Shown piece by piece: positions 45,621 to 59,989 of a DNA stretch of 64,000 nt; position 1 is the stretch's first letter, and every line of letters starts with the position of its first letter. Under the pieces are notes generated by a model. The model did not search any database and was not told the DNA's origin. It saw only the letters and a list, made by a program, of their open reading frames with translations. Both the position numbers and the translations under genes were made by a program. This stretch comes from Sipunculus nudus (taxonomy: Eukaryota > Annelida > Sipuncula > Golfingiida > Sipunculidae), in the NCBI GenBank assembly GCA_026874595.1, contig CM049315.1, forward strand, positions 16,699,664 to 16,763,663, in the 5' to 3' direction.

Positions 45621-47920
45621 CAACACTATCAATTTCAAATTAAGATACGCTCTCCAATCACCTTTAACTGCACTAATCAGAACTTACTATACTTGCCTTA
45701 TACTTTTTTTTCTATATTTGTAGGCCCTATAAGACGCATGAAATAATATAAGTGATGGTTGTGCTGCAGCAGAAACAAGCAGAATTTAGTCCCTCACTAT
45801 AATTTTCGCTTCTTCAAGTAAAAATCACAATCGATTTACGTGTATGTTTTAACCATTTTTATGTATTCATGATTTTTTAAAAAAATATTTTTATATAGTA
45901 CCAACAAGAATATTGACTGATAAAAGCGAAGGCTATACAAACAAGAGAGTAATTGCCTCACCCAGTTGGGAGGGAATGTTTATATACGTTGATTATTTTA
46001 TTGCTATATATTAATACTTGGGTCCATGTGTGTTTCGCTGACGGGATTTTTATGGTTTGAATTTATTTTTCCCTTTAAGTATAAGTTCTCTTACTCGGCT
46101 GATAATCTTCAAAATTACCTTTGTTGAAAGTTATACTTTAATCTGACAAATATGAACCTGATATATATTTTGACCGTTGGCCTTATTTTTGAGGTCGTAC
46201 GCAACATTCACTATATTATCGGGCACTGAGTGACGGTGTTTGCGCTATACATGGATATTCAATATTGCTGATTTTCCTTCATATTTAATTTAAATTAAAT
46301 GTCTCCAACTACATGTATTTTAATGCAAAAGCAAATGTGGTTAAATCGTATCATATGTGTATAAGGTGAATGAAATTACAAATTGATTTGCGCTTGGACT
46401 CCATTTGCCACCTGATATAATGATATGTATGTATATACTCTATATATAATGAATAATAAATTGGTATACATATCAAATGGTTCTGAATGATTATTATGAG
46501 TTGTCATGCAATTGCATGTAAAAATCATGTGTTTTAGGCTTTGCATTTTAATGCAAATGCAGATGTAGAGTTTGTTGTAGCTCTGTATTTAACTGCAATG
46601 CAACATATTCACATGCAAAATCAAATGCCTGCATAGTGTCTAATGGTGGCTTTAATTAATTGATTTCCACATATTTCATATAGGCCTTTCCCATCACATC
46701 AGGACCTGTCTATCACCATTTTATAAAGATTGCTTTTGTTCATATATCGTTAATGTTAAGACAAGTCCATAAATCATATTGATTCTTGTCAGGGCCACCA
46801 ATTAATATCTCGCATCGATAGGCAAGTCGTGTCATCCTTAAACACCTGATATTTCCAATTAAGAAGTACAAACTAGCTATAGTACCTCCTCATCATTTTG
46901 AGCAGAGTTCCAAGCCGGTTTAGTTTTTGTAATAACCAGATGTCAAAAGCCTCCGCGCTGAACCTGCATGTGCGTGTAATTGGTTCCATTGCTAAACTGC
47001 ATTCACTGCTGTCGGGCCATTTATGTTTTCAGACTGAAAAATCTTCAGAAGGAATGAGGAAATATTCATGTTTGTGTTGATACTACGACTACATCCGGCG
47101 GCCGGGGTCTCCAGCTATGCCGGGCACGCGTTCGGCGGTTGTCGGCGGAAGAGCCCGATCAGTGTTTATTATCGTCAAACCGCGGACGACCCAAATATTT
47201 TTTTTTTTAACGAGAGGAACATCAGATCCTGGAGTCCCTGATAAACCACCAGCGTAGATCATCGTAAACACCGCACTTCATGTGCACTCGATGAGAGTGG
47301 GTTTTTGTTGTATTATGAACTGCTGTAGATTCTCCGCTCATTGAGTCGTGTTACCAGGGCCATGTTAAATGCTTTCAGGATGAATCTAAGGCCTGAGATA
47401 CTTCAGCTTACCCCACCTTTGTTGGTTCAACCAGTATAAACCTTATGCTGATTTTATTTCTGAGTTTCAGTATATCGAAAGGGGTAGAAAGTGGATTTGA
47501 CATTCCTACTTGTTCACGAGGTCACAAGGTTACCCATGGTAACCGTGCCGCTCCTCTGAGACTTCTTAATTTTGGTATCAGTCAATGATCAATATATCAG
47601 ATAATATTATGGGATGAAAGTAGCTAAGTGGTGTAAGGATCAGATTTAAAACCAATGATGAAATTATAACTTGGCCAAAGTAAAAAGGAACTTTTATTTA
47701 AAATCTTAAATATAAAAATTAACTAATAATGAACAAAAAGTCTAAAAAAGGCTTGCTTTTGCAAAAATGAAATATCTGATTAAATTAAAGTGATCATATA
47801 GATCTAAAGATGACAAACATGAAAGGGACACTACATTTTTATTGCTTAGTAATTAAACGGATTCCAATCGAACCATTCTTCTTTTAAATTTTCAACAATA
47901 GATACATACCCTAAGTTTAA

Positions 47921-47963
<43 letters not shown>

Positions 47964-50884
47964 CTAAGTATTTCATAACTCTTACTGATGATCATTTTCC
48001 CAACGAAACAGTTTATAAACATGGAACAGAGACGACGTTGTAGTAGTAATAAACCAAGTTATAATATTCACATGCATTAAAAGTTGCTTGGGCACCGCAA
48101 CTTAAGAGGTTTAACTTGTTTTCCTCACTGTCAAAACAAGATATCATAAATAGGAATACAGTTCTTAAGAAAGGAAACTCAGTGTAAATGAAAAATGTTC
48201 ATTAATTTCCTGATGTAAATATATATCTTATACCTGTTGACATGTAGCCTAATGCAGGCTGGTGTAGACCAGTATTTTAAGTGCTCATTCTATTTATATA
48301 CACATACCAAATTAACCACTTCCTGAATAGGGGCACGGATTTCAAATATATCAGACATTTGTCGGTCTTGAGGTCATTCCCAGGCACTCAGATACCAGAC
48401 AGATCGTGAAGAAAAAAGTCTTCGGAAGAAGCTAAACCTTTATACCTTATCTTTCAAGTTTACCTTACAGGGGACAAAATAGTTGTGGCTTAGGATTAAC
48501 AAGTTTGGCTTTCAACCGGACCAATTTCAGTTACAGGGCACTCAAAATGGTATAAAACTCTCTTTGTTTTAGCGTTTGTGGGGTTTCCCCGTGCATTATA
48601 AAGGCTTGTTCAGGTGAGGCCTTATTTGCACCTGTAAGACCTGAATGACTTATCGGGTGCTACAACAATGATTAGATAAGCTGGCCACCGCATTCATGAT
48701 GGCATCGCGCGTATGTGTAAATGAGTTCACACCTGCGAGAAAGTGTAAAATATTTCCTCAGTGTATATACCATATCTCTACCCAACACTTGACTGTTAAT
48801 TGTCTTTGTCCAATGTGTTATAGAAGTGGTGATTGGTGTAGCCAGATCAAGGCTTTATAATAATGCCTCACTAACATAAGATATTCGAATAAAACAATAT
48901 TGCATGTTTCAGTGTACTATACGCGGGACTAAATGTATACCATTACTTGTTCTATATGTATAAACGCATTTGTTCTTGTATTCTTGAATTTAATTTAAGA
49001 TTTTAATTGGGTGTTAACTGTCAAGGAGTAGTGAAACATCGTTTGTTTGAATGATGTTTTCTACGACGTATATAATTTGTATATTTTCATGGAATCATGC
49101 ATGCATATTCATCCCTAATACAGACAAGCATATATTACAAGTACTATTATAGAAACTATACGTTTTCCATGCAGCTGATGTTACTTTAATATTCTTTGAA
49201 AGGCATTTTTAACACACTTTTACTTTATGATGTGGCCGACTTTTAATACATTTATCTATTGTTAGTGACATATATACCTAGACATTTATAACAAATAATG
49301 TGGTAATAAAGACAAATAATAAGTTGTATACCATGATACTTACTTTCCATTTCTTTTTGCCCATGAAGCTAATTATATCAATGTATTTGAAGTTTACAAA
49401 TCACAATTCTGGTTTTACGTATTACACCTCTGAAAACACTAGACATTTGGAAGTAATCTAATTCAATACTTATAAGCAGCAGAACGTATCCAAAGTTGTG
49501 GAGCGCATATTTGTTTGTCCAGGATGGGGTAGCCTTTTTTCGAAAATATGTCCCAGACGAAATTTGGATTCTATTTTTAAAAACGAATATAAAATGAATC
49601 AAATTGAGGGGCTTTATTACAATGGTGATTAATTTTAAAAATATTTCTATAATGGAAACGACAATATTTGAATAATATTGTTTATTAATTGTTATCCGTA
49701 TAGGTGACAAGACTACAAATTGGTAAAAGTTTGGGGATGGGGTGGAGTGCTTCTGCCCCATCATGAAGGGTATTGAATTTCTACAGGAAAGTGACAGTCT
49801 ATATTATCTACATGTATACTAAAGGAGATCTTGAAGATCTTGAAGGCACGGAAGCGGATTCTTCAGGAATTACTACTTACATTCCTTGCGTGCCAAGCGT
49901 ACCAGCTGGCCGGGTGTCCCGTTGCTGAACCATGTCACTGAGGTGTAATATACAACAGAGAAACCTGCAAGTCAGGTCTGACTATCCCCGTTTAAAGTTT
50001 ACCTCAGTAATCTTAAATTGATATCATATAACCGGATATTTTATATATTACCCCCCCCCCCCCCTTTGCCTCGCAGCTAACTTTTAGTTTAATATCATGA
50101 CCATTTGTGTTTTCAACTCGTGTTCTTTTTATTGACTTAAAACCATGAATGATTTCACTTAAGCTAATTTCAAAACATGAAAAAAACTAAAAGCGGAGAA
50201 CCTAGAGTGTTAAATACAAATAAAAGATACATGTATATATTGATTAAGTTTATTTTATTATCCCGGAAGAAAAGAATGAGAAACAATAGATAAGTAGTGT
50301 AGTAGTCGTTTTCCTTTTCCATGTTGTCGTGGTTTATTTAGTTTGTCCGAAAAAAAGTATCTATCTGAACAAATATAATAAGAATCGTTGGTTAGAGGAT
50401 CGGGAGTTAGAAAGAAATCTTGAATCAGTTTCATCCCACCCCCCTCCCCCCTCCCCCGGCAATGTGAAGGTATGTTACCATACAAGTTACCGGGGGTATT
50501 ATGTAGCGGGGTAAACTCAAATCGCTACACCGGTGTAGCGTGTCTGTGGTGTTTGTTGTAGTATTAGCGTGGCCCGCACGTGGTGACTTAGTTCTAGGCC
50601 GCGGAGTTTTCATTGATAACATTCTAGTGTCCCGGAGTAAGAACTGGAACTGCCAAGATTGTCCCAGTCCTGCCAAGTACAGCACGGTGGACTTGATTAG
50701 AATGCGGCCAACGTCCAGCGTCTGATACACGAGTACTTGGTGAAGGAACAGATGTCATGCCATGTTGCATGTCTTATCAAGTAACATAGATATTAATAAA
50801 ATATGCCAATATTAGTAATCTGCGTATACTGGCATGTACGATAATATGCTCTCTATACTGGCATACCATTATATATTTTGTGCT
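45245..50884. other. No gene recognised; microsatellites and a few G+C-richer patches
   Basis: (TA)n lies at 45573-45614, (CT)n at 47927-47960 and C16 at 50050-50064. The stretch 46320-46620 has several ATGCAAA/TGCAAAT motifs, resembling octamer sites. The stretches 47085-47280 and 50440-50730 are richer in G+C, with short open frames on both strands that match no family I know. A 128-codon frame at 49378-49764 (minus) is AT-rich, Ile/Phe/Lys-rich and unlikely to be coding. Confidence 0.5.
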
Positions 50885-50890
50885 ATTAAT

Positions 50891-50948
<58 letters not shown>
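50891..50948. repeat. C10(CT)n microsatellite
   Basis: A C run at 50891-50900 is followed by about 24 CT units. Confidence 0.95.
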
Positions 50949-50952
<4 letters not shown>

Positions 50953-52522
50953 CTCATAACCAAATTAATCAATCAGTATATGTGTGGATGTTTAACTTTA
51001 TTTCTGATCAATAGAGAGAGAACACACATCATAAACAATATCACCATAGATCATGTTATTCAGGATAGAAATAAACGGATCATATAATTCATTTATTATA
51101 CATACATTTGAGGAATAAAAATCTCATTATTTCCTAAGGTGAGGTGTCCCACGTTTTTCAACCATTAGAAACACAGGGAGCAATTTTTTTAAAGAAGAAA
51201 ACAAGTCGTCACATTATCATTTAAGTATATCTAGTAAATGGATTTTTTTCCAAACGTATATGCCTATATTGTTAGTCCCACCAACTGATAATAACATGCT
51301 ATATACAGTCATGTGCATTCATGCTGCAAACGATTTGGATTTAAAACAACCAGATATTGTTCTATCATATAGTCTTTCTTTACAATATTTCCACTAAGTC
51401 GGTGAAATGTCTCCTGTAATAAACAGAAATGTTGCCCGTCATCGAGATCAGTTTCATGCAGTAAAACAAAATTTGCAAATAAATGGCCAGATTTAAGAAT
51501 TCCTGAACTCAGTTTTAGCCCATGCAGTGGCTTAAAAAGATTTCACTTCGCTGAGCTCTCAGGTGAGATACTTTAACAGAGGAAATAAAGAGGTAAATCT
51601 ATTTTTGTTTGTTATTTTTCTTTTGTATTCGTGTCTGTCCCAGAGGCATTTGCGGGTATAAATAAAAATGTTTTTTAATATGATGTTCATGAAAAGTTGA
51701 CTGTTATGTATTATTCATTTGGCAAACTGTGACTTCCGTCGTAAGGAATGCAGTATTATTCACAAAAAGCTAATACCCACCCAAATTTAAATACCATATT
51801 TGGAGAGTATGCTATTATGTATTCACAGGACATCCCTGGTAACATCACGTTCCATGCCGTGACGTCATACGTTTTTCTATAAACAGAGGATGGGGTTGCC
51901 CTTGGTCACGAGGTTTGTGTGTACGGATGAGGCGGCCTATTGTTATGACACCACAGTATTATACCATCACAAAATGGTGCATGGGCTTTAACGGGATAAG
52001 TACGGTAATTGCACCGACTGACCTCCTGAGCCACAAAAATGTCGCGAGACCTGCTCGAAAGGGTCAATTGACACGGATCGCTCAATGAAGCGGTACTTGA
52101 CAACGGGCAGGTGTCTTTGTTGAACACTTATGAAGATCACAGAGAGACTTAAATCGCCCGCACCTTTCAGCACAATTCAGGCTATTAAATATCCCGTCTA
52201 TAGTATTATCGTAAAGCGTATATTTAGCCCGTATTACTTGGCTTGCATGGTGTTTCATTGTCCGCGATGCCAGTCTTTTAAAGTTAAGTGTGTGACAGAC
52301 CATTTGGAATAATAGACTGACATCATATATGCCCATGCGAAAATAAGAACCCTATTTTAAATTATGCGCCGAAGGTTCACACATATATATTTTATATATT
52401 AAGATATGGGTAAATACAATACGACGAGTTACCCCTGAATACTGTTTTTAAAAGTGAGTTATACATTAATTGGATACAGAACGCAAAAAGGAGTACAGAT
52501 ATGAGTTAAGCATTTAAGTATT

Positions 52523-52613
<91 letters not shown>

Positions 52614-53161
52614 CATGAGAGTTCTGACTAAATACTTAATACAAATATATGTCACCGTGTCCATGGTACATGTATATTTTGAAAAATAAAGGCGAAAATA
52701 ACATAAAATATCTAAAAAGGACTAAGACATAAATGATATATTTATGGATTAAAGACCAAACTCTCTCTCTCACCATGCACTCTGCGTCCAACTAATGTTC
52801 AACCTGAAGGTGTGTTCATGAGATAAATTACAAAACACAAACTGCCACACAAACCTTAAACAGAGAACAATGTATGTCAGTACCAGAATGGTTCAGAGAC
52901 TTAATAAATTAAAATAAGGAAAGGTTTTTTTCCACAAATTTCAAAATCTATATTTGGTGATCAAGGACATTACCCTGTGGTAAATTTATAGTAAAAATAA
53001 AATTTGTCATTTGCCAAAAATAATGAACAAAGATTGCTTCAAGTGAACACTAACGAATAATCAAAATGTGATTGTCTCTGCATACCATATAAGAGGTTAT
53101 ACCTCTGTATTGCAACTCAGTAAAGGAATTTACTGGTAATTAGATTTCATTATAATAATTT

Positions 53162-53223
<62 letters not shown>

Positions 53224-54240
53224 TAATAATACGTTCTCCTCCTTATGACACATTTCTCTTTGGGAGACTTGGTTGAAAACACTATAAAGAATTAAAAATG
53301 GATCTATTGTCATCAGGTATTGCACTTTTGAGATGACCCCTTAAGTGTCAGTGAGCGTGTCAACAGAAGCAGTTTCAAGTCAAGAGAAGTCCAGCTTCGT
53401 AATGCGGACAGTATATATACAAGCCAAGCCATGTTATAATAATTTACTGTATTTTAAAACAAGGTGAGACGCATTTTATATATACATACATATAAAAGTA
53501 AACAACGCAATACGTATTTGTACCTGAATAGGCAGACCGTCGGATACCCAGTCTACAGTTCCTTCACAAAATTTGAATGTGACAAGAAATTCCTCTTCAA
53601 TGGCCCTGTCCGAGTCATATATGCTAAAATCTGTATTTTGTAATTAAACATAAAAACATCACAGGTTATCACACATTTCATGTAAAAATGTTAATTTATT
53701 TCAAATATTAAATAATTATGTATTTGAAAAGCTATTCCGGCAAAGTTGGCGGAGCGACAAAGTAGGCCGGGAGGAGGCGTCTTGGATATCTCAATGGATT
53801 GCTGGAGATTTCTTCCTTTTGAAAGACGGGCAAGCTTTTCAAATTTATTTTTCGCTAAATTGATTTCTCTTCCTATTAACCAATGTATACCATCAAATTG
53901 AACACCACAGATGCGAGGGAGTGAGTGTCTGGTCTGAGAGACAATATAGTTAACTGTGGTAATTCTGAAGAAGCCAGAACACGCTTCAGTTGATTATAAA
54001 CAGGAAATGAAGAGTCCCTATACATACTCCTATATCAAATCCTAATTACGTTAACTATGTAGCACCCTGTATGTTTGTTTCATTTCTGCGAAATTAAAAT
54101 GAGATAGGTTTTCTCAATCATTTTTTTTTTCCTTATTGTGATTTCAAATGATCACTAATATGTAAAAATTGTATTACGATGATCTTTTTGAGAGTTACAA
54201 GTTATTGTTCGGCCACATATGTATTTGTACGTTTGTATAT
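50949..54240. other. No gene recognised; contains (TA)n and (AAT)n tracts
   Basis: (TA)n spans 52528-52609 and (AAT)n spans about 53163-53230. The stretch 51840-52160 is richer in G+C and carries a TGACGTCA palindrome (CRE-type) at 51860-51867. No exon is supported. Confidence 0.5.
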
Positions 54241-54411
54241 ACAGTGAAACATCGCTTAACGACCAACTCAGTTTTGCGACCACCTCAATACAACGACTAT
54301 TGGTACACGATTTTTGTTACACTGTTTTGCTCTTTTTAACAGACCTCGCTTGAACGACCATCTAAAATGCGACCACTTATCGAGGCCCCGTTGGTGATCG
54401 TAATTTCGAGT
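54241..54411 (+). mobile_element. Degraded CAGTGAAAC-type TIR element
   Basis: The left end ACAGTGAAACATCGCTTAAC then GACCAACTCAGTTTTGCGAC matches the terminus type of 61728-61909. A second AGACCTCGCTTGAACGACCA ... TGCGACCAC block follows at 54342-54378 as a direct copy of the end. The right inverted end is missing. Confidence 0.5.
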
Positions 54412-56213
54412 TTTTTTTTATTAATTATATATATTACTATATATTAATATATATATAATTATACACATATATATCTACATATATATAATTCATGTATAAT
54501 ATATGCAATTATATATAATTATATTTATTAATATGTCATTAATATATATCTATAATGTATGTAACAATGCACTGAACAATCGATAAATTCGATGGAAAGC
54601 ATTTATCGACATTTGATATTGAATCGGCCTTTAGAAAACTTGATTAATTTCAATTGTAGCATTTACCGGGGGTTGTGTCATACTTTCTTTATATACAACA
54701 AATGCACCTCATAATTGAAGACATATTAACAATACATAACCATGGTTTAATATACACCAATTTTATAAATCGGCCAGTTTTATTTGCTTTCAATTATACT
54801 CATAAAATTATGAACGGAATTTGAATTACTATTGTGGAGGGTTAGCGCAAATACCTATGCAACAATTGGTATATTTGCAGGTAATTTGGATCATCGTGAT
54901 AAAGATTAAATCGATACCATTCGCATTATGAGAAAAAGCAATTTCTTTATCCTGCATGTACGACGGCCAAAGCCAATCACTGGTGCAGGGATCCGCCTCT
55001 GTTCCTAAGCTCGCCTGTGATGCAACAATGGAGTTTGTGGAACGTAATACAACGATTGATAAGGCTCTTGGCGGAAGAATAGCTGTAGTCACAGCCTATA
55101 TTCTTGTTTTCTACATCCTACAGTAGATACATGCAACGTGGTAATGCCAGATAAAATAAAATTATTATTACAGGTCTTATATATATAAACGCATAATTAG
55201 ATCATAAGGGTGATCAAAGTTACGACCTCAGCCCTTTTTTTCAAAATCATGGACCACATCTAGCGGGCCTGGACTGAAAATACTAATTTATGACAAAAAC
55301 TGTTCTTGATTTTCCTGTTTGTTTCACTACTTCACCGGATAACTGACTGTGAATGCAATCCATGACTACTGACATTCTTTGTTACTATTTACATCTATGA
55401 ATGGCATCAGTTAAGTTGAAAAACGCTGAGATACCCAAATCCTGAATTGGTAGCTCATAAAAGCGTGAGGACAGTAATCAATCTTTCTTGCATATACGGG
55501 CATTTCGTTACCAATGTGATTAGCAATGATTCATATGAAGAACAGACAATGATTAATATATATAATATATAGACACGATACATAATACACACAGACCTAC
55601 CAACACTTGTATATGTAATCCGTCATATAAGCTAAATGGACACATACACAAAACAAAGTCTTGAAACGCAAGACGCACGGATCCAGAGAAGGGCACAGAA
55701 AGCACTTGCCGCCCTTTAGCTTTCCATGTTTGTGCTGTCTTGCACACTTCGTACGCCCCTTTCAGTCAATTAGTATTTCATCTATGAGTGACATAAAGAA
55801 ATCAATCTTATGTCAAGTTTATCCCCTTCGTAACTATTTCTCCAATAATGTTCCCCCGTGTCAGCAAATCTCTCTTTTAACTTTATGAGAACTCAAAACA
55901 AACCAGTGGTTGAAAACTTATAGTAACCTCTTCGATGGACTGTCAGACGCAACTCATATATTTTTTCACTACAATAAGCTTTGTTACAGTTTGTATTACA
56001 ACATGCGATATTTATGTATATTAACATAATATTTATTTATAATATTATAATATTTATTTTATTCAACCCCCCTACATTTGGCCCGACAAAACCAATTTTG
56101 TTTTCGTACGTCATAGTTGGCCTAATATGCCCCCGGCTTAACAAGTTCCATTATTTAAGATATGGGCAAATGAACACATGGTCCTGTTTAAAGATTTTGG
56201 GTTAAAGATTTGG
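54412..56213. other. No gene recognised
   Basis: AT-rich, with dense TATATAATTATA text at 54425-54560. The open frames at 54829-55092 and 55553-55888 show no family features. Confidence 0.5.
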
Positions 56214-56296
56214 CTTACCTTTCATTGTGCCCCCCCGTATAGCAAAATGCTAGATCCGCCATAGTGTATTATCAGTGTTTATTCTGTACATGCCCC

Positions 56297-56344
<48 letters not shown>

Positions 56345-56498
56345 ATAACCATATAACCTGGTCCTTGCTCAAAAACGCCGAATGGGGATCAGAGGAAACG
56401 CAGAGACGGAACCTTACCTTTAATTGTGCCCCCCCCCCGTATAGCAAAATGTTGGATCCGCCATAGTGTATTATCAGTGTTTATTCTGTACATGCCCC

Positions 56499-56550
<52 letters not shown>

Positions 56551-56619
56551 ATAACCATATAACCTGGTCCTTGCTCAAAAACGCCGAAGGGGGGTCAGAG
56601 GAAACGCAGAGACGGAACC
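56214..56619 (+). repeat. Tandem duplication of an approximately 200-bp unit containing C-run and (CT)n
   Basis: Unit 1 (56214-56412) and unit 2 (56413-56619) both read CTTACCTTT.ATTGTG, a C run, CGTATAGCAAAATG, GATCCGCCATAGTGTATTAT, a (CT)n tract, then GCATATAACCATATAACCTG and AACGCAGAGACGGAACC. The copies are nearly identical, so the duplication is recent or kept alike by conversion. GGATCCGCC recalls the end of the C-tract family. Confidence 0.9.
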
Positions 56620-57140
56620 AACTACCCCCCCGGAACATCTAAAGATATCCAGGCATGGTTTGTACGCTGTGGTACATCCTACGTGAAACAGGATTTGACC
56701 TGTTTATCGTCAGCATTTCGGTACATGAACTATGATACGCATACTTCTGTGCTGATCCTCTGCTTTGCGGGATTTTCTTTCTAATTTTACTAGCTAATTT
56801 CTAACCCGAGTTTCCACAAAGTGCTAAACTCCAGGTTCTTGCATAACCATGCGAACTTTTCTTTGGAAGCCGGATTAAGTAATTCTGGCACTGAAAATGC
56901 TAAGGAATGAACACAGTCCTCGAGCTCAATGAACCCGAGCGGACCCTTATCACTTATCTAGAGTCCAATCTTCTATTCGATCCAGGGCTGATTTTGTTGA
57001 TGAGTTTCATCTTCTTGTATCCAGTGTAAATGGAATAGTTGTTTTCTATATCAGTTATGAATCAAGTATACATTGCTCTATGATCATTGAGAGGAAAATA
57101 TGATAATCAAAAGTGTTTTCACAGTGGCAAGTTGTTAGTT
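56620..57140. other. No gene recognised
   Basis: Non-coding spacer without identifiable repeats. Confidence 0.5.
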
Positions 57141-57148
57141 AGTAACCG

Positions 57149-57239
57149 GAATGTACTGTATATACGCTTCATGGATATGCATATACCCGCACACCTTTTG
57201 TTGGACTGTTTGTACTATATATATATATATATATATAAA

Positions 57240-57271
<32 letters not shown>

Positions 57272-57275
57272 ATAT

Positions 57276-57347
<72 letters not shown>

Positions 57348-58480
57348 ACAGGTGCTCTTTTTATTGTGTGACACGGGCGTAACTCCTGTTGTGGCACTCG
57401 TGTCTGGCCGCGTATTACATTCTATGTTTAATCCGTACTGGTTGAACTCTTGTTGTCGTGCTGGATTGGGGCGAGATCTACACCATGGTGTGTACGGCGA
57501 TGTTTTCTAGAGAATTCCTGAAACGCGTGTTTACTGTTGAGTAGGGTCCTTATAGACTGTTCGAGAAGTGGAAAATTCTCGGCTTGGGGTGTGAAGGTAT
57601 ATAAGGGACAAGAAGCAAGCAGAGAGAACAGCAGAGCAGATTCCAGCGGACGCAGAAGCGTGTGTCAGGACCTTTTCCGACGAATGCGGCAATTATAGAT
57701 TTTCATAGACTTTCTCATGGATTTTATATATTTGGACTTCAGTTTACTTTCTGGGTTGTTGCAAGAACTTTCCACTGGACTGCCATTCTCCGAGAGTATA
57801 CATTTAAAGAACTTATCGTGGTGACGGTATTGGTATCCAGGTACTGTGCACATTATTTTCTATGTGATTGTATTGACTTGTTGCTGTACCGCTGTTTTAC
57901 TGTATAATTGTATTAATTTAGTGTATTGTAATGTAAGGGTTCTTTTAAGAATAAATTATAGTTATTTGTTAACAAAAACCCACTTTATTCATTCCCCTAG
58001 ACATTTCACACTGCCTAGTGTTACAGAATCTAATTTTTTTATCTCCGTTACAGAATTTGTGTTCATCACGCATACGTGATCTGTTTATATTAGGTTCCGT
58101 AACAATATACGCTGCATATGCGTATATTCGCACACCCTTTGTTGGATAGAATGCACTTTATATACGCTACATGTTTATGAGTATACCTGCACACGTTTTG
58201 TCGGACAATGTGTAATGATACACCCTGTATGTACATGCGTATACACGCACACCATTATTGGACAGTTTTGCGTATACACACGTACTGCATGTATATCAGT
58301 AAACCCGCGCACCCTTTGACAAAATCGTAAAATCACTGTATATATGTATATACGTATACCCGCACAATCTTTCTTGGACAGTGTGTTCTGTATGTATGTA
58401 TTTATATTTATATATATACACTATATATACACTATATATACACTATATATACATGTAAATTCTTATGCCTGCGCACGGTG
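57149..58480 (+). repeat. Degenerate array of about 60-bp units, interrupted by (TA)n and a solo LTR
   Basis: The unit has the form CTGTATATACGCTACATG, ATATGCATATACCCGCACAC, CTTTTGTTGGACAGTGTGTA. Recognisable copies start near 57153, 58107 (after the LTR), 58156, 58219, 58282, 58334 and 58389. Shared anchors are ACCCGCACA and TTGGACA. One unit grades into (TA)n at 57217-57343, where the LTR inserted. Confidence 0.6.
57344..58104 (+). mobile_element. Solo LTR of the 36-44 kb Ty3/gypsy family, copy D
   Basis: It starts TGTTACAGGTGCTC and ends GGTTCCGTAACA (761 bp), with ATAT on both sides (57340-57343, 58105-58108). TATATAAG lies at 57598-57605 and AATAAA at 57950-57955. It is closer to the LTRs of the full element than copy A is, for example in GACACGGGCGTAACTC. 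No internal sequence is attached. Confidence 0.88.
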
Positions 58481-59475
58481 TCAATGTACAGATCGGCGTG
58501 ATGGGAATAACCCAGCAGTTTTGACCCCAATCGACCTTGACATGATCACCAGTACAACAGGATTAATAACCGACCATATGTCGGTTACAAATTTAATCAA
58601 ATGTCTTGGTGTAAATTATTGTACAGTGGTGTTTAACACGGATTATATACGGATTAACAAGTAAAACAATCAGTAACAAAGAACTTGTTCGAGTAGGTGT
58701 ATAATCGGTGCAAGGATGAAATCTTCGTTGAATGTTTCGAGCAAAAACCAGTTGCTACTGCAGTTGATAACGATGACGACACGGGCAGAAGTGCATGGTG
58801 GCGATGATGAAGATGATGATAATGATTAAGATGAGGATGATGACAATGATGATGATTATGACGCTAATTGTGCGTTGTTAAACGATTAAGTAATATTGAA
58901 AGTATAGTGGTAATTGTTCAATCATGACAAGTTGGCGACGATGATTAGATTAGGTGAATGTTAGCCCATAAGAATGAGCTCCTCAATTGCTTTTGTGGAG
59001 TCCATAGATTGCACCTGCAGTTAACTGTTCACTCCAAATTATAACAATCCATATACACAACTGTGAGATTTAACATATATCCATTGATTAATGTTCAGTA
59101 CATCTATGTGTACTGTATATTTGACCACTAGAAAACATTACTGTTCTGTTCTCAGCCCTATTTTGCACCAAGGAAGTTAAAATATGAACATAACAGTACA
59201 CAGGCCAAAGCCTTATACAGGACTGCCACCAAATGCAAGATGTCTACCGGGGCTGTTAATGCTTCAATTCTCTCTGGACAAATACTATCAGTTGTTGATC
59301 TTACCGGTGCTTCATGCTTTCCAGAATGGATATTTTTTATTACAGGCCTTTCGACATACAACATTATGTGAACATTGGTTTGCTAAAACCATAGGAAATA
59401 TTTTTATTTAATTTTCTTTCTAAGAGTAACAGATCGTATCGTACTATAACTCCAGTTAGCCCTTTGGTTGGCCGG
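58481..59475. other. No gene recognised; (GAT)n-like tract
   Basis: The stretch 58795-58865 is a degenerate GATGAT repeat. The rest is ordinary AT-rich sequence. Confidence 0.5.
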
Positions 59476-59508
59476 CGACGCAACAGAAACCTGAAACCTG
59501 TTGCGTCG
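59476..59508. other. Perfect 11-bp hairpin
   Basis: CGACGCAACAG (59476-59486) and CTGTTGCGTCG (59498-59508) pair exactly around an 11-nt loop, in a locally G+C-rich patch. Function unknown. Confidence 0.6.
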
Positions 59509-59989
59509 ACGTAGGCGGCTAGGTGAATGTATGAACATCGTAAAAAAAGGAACATGGAAGGAAACTTAAACCAGGAGACTTCACAATAGCGTATCACTTC
59601 AGGTCTTGGTCGCATATAGGTCTATAAATACACACTCATATCGAAAAATCCCTGCAGGCTGAAGTCCACCCTAAACCTAATGTGAAAGTTCCATGCACTT
59701 ACGGTCACTCGTTGTAAGCCGTTTTCACACTAAAAGCGTGTCGCTTACCGTTTCCTCAACACCGAATTCAACAAATACGGTATACAGTAAAGAAAACGTA
59801 TTCAGTACTATAATTGATTCACTTTTCGTTATGCGTACTGTTTGCTGTTACCCGCATGCAGGTAAATGTGGTGTATATGCACTGCGGAAAGGGTATTCGC
59901 CACGAAAACCTCAAAGGCGTGTTCACAATGAGTTTTAAATCATTTTAAATAATTCGGCATCGAAACTGCACTATAAAAAATGGTTTTCC

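Noticed and set aside
49378-49764. 128-codon minus-strand frame
   Set aside because: Ile/Phe/Lys-rich and AT-driven, with no domain, no composition contrast with its flanks and no splice or polyadenylation context.
50540-50725. Possible next exon of the MCT-like gene (acceptor-like TTTGTTGTAG, phase-compatible frame)
   Set aside because: The encoded text has no hydrophobic helices and none of the features expected after GPPIAG; the phase match can be chance.
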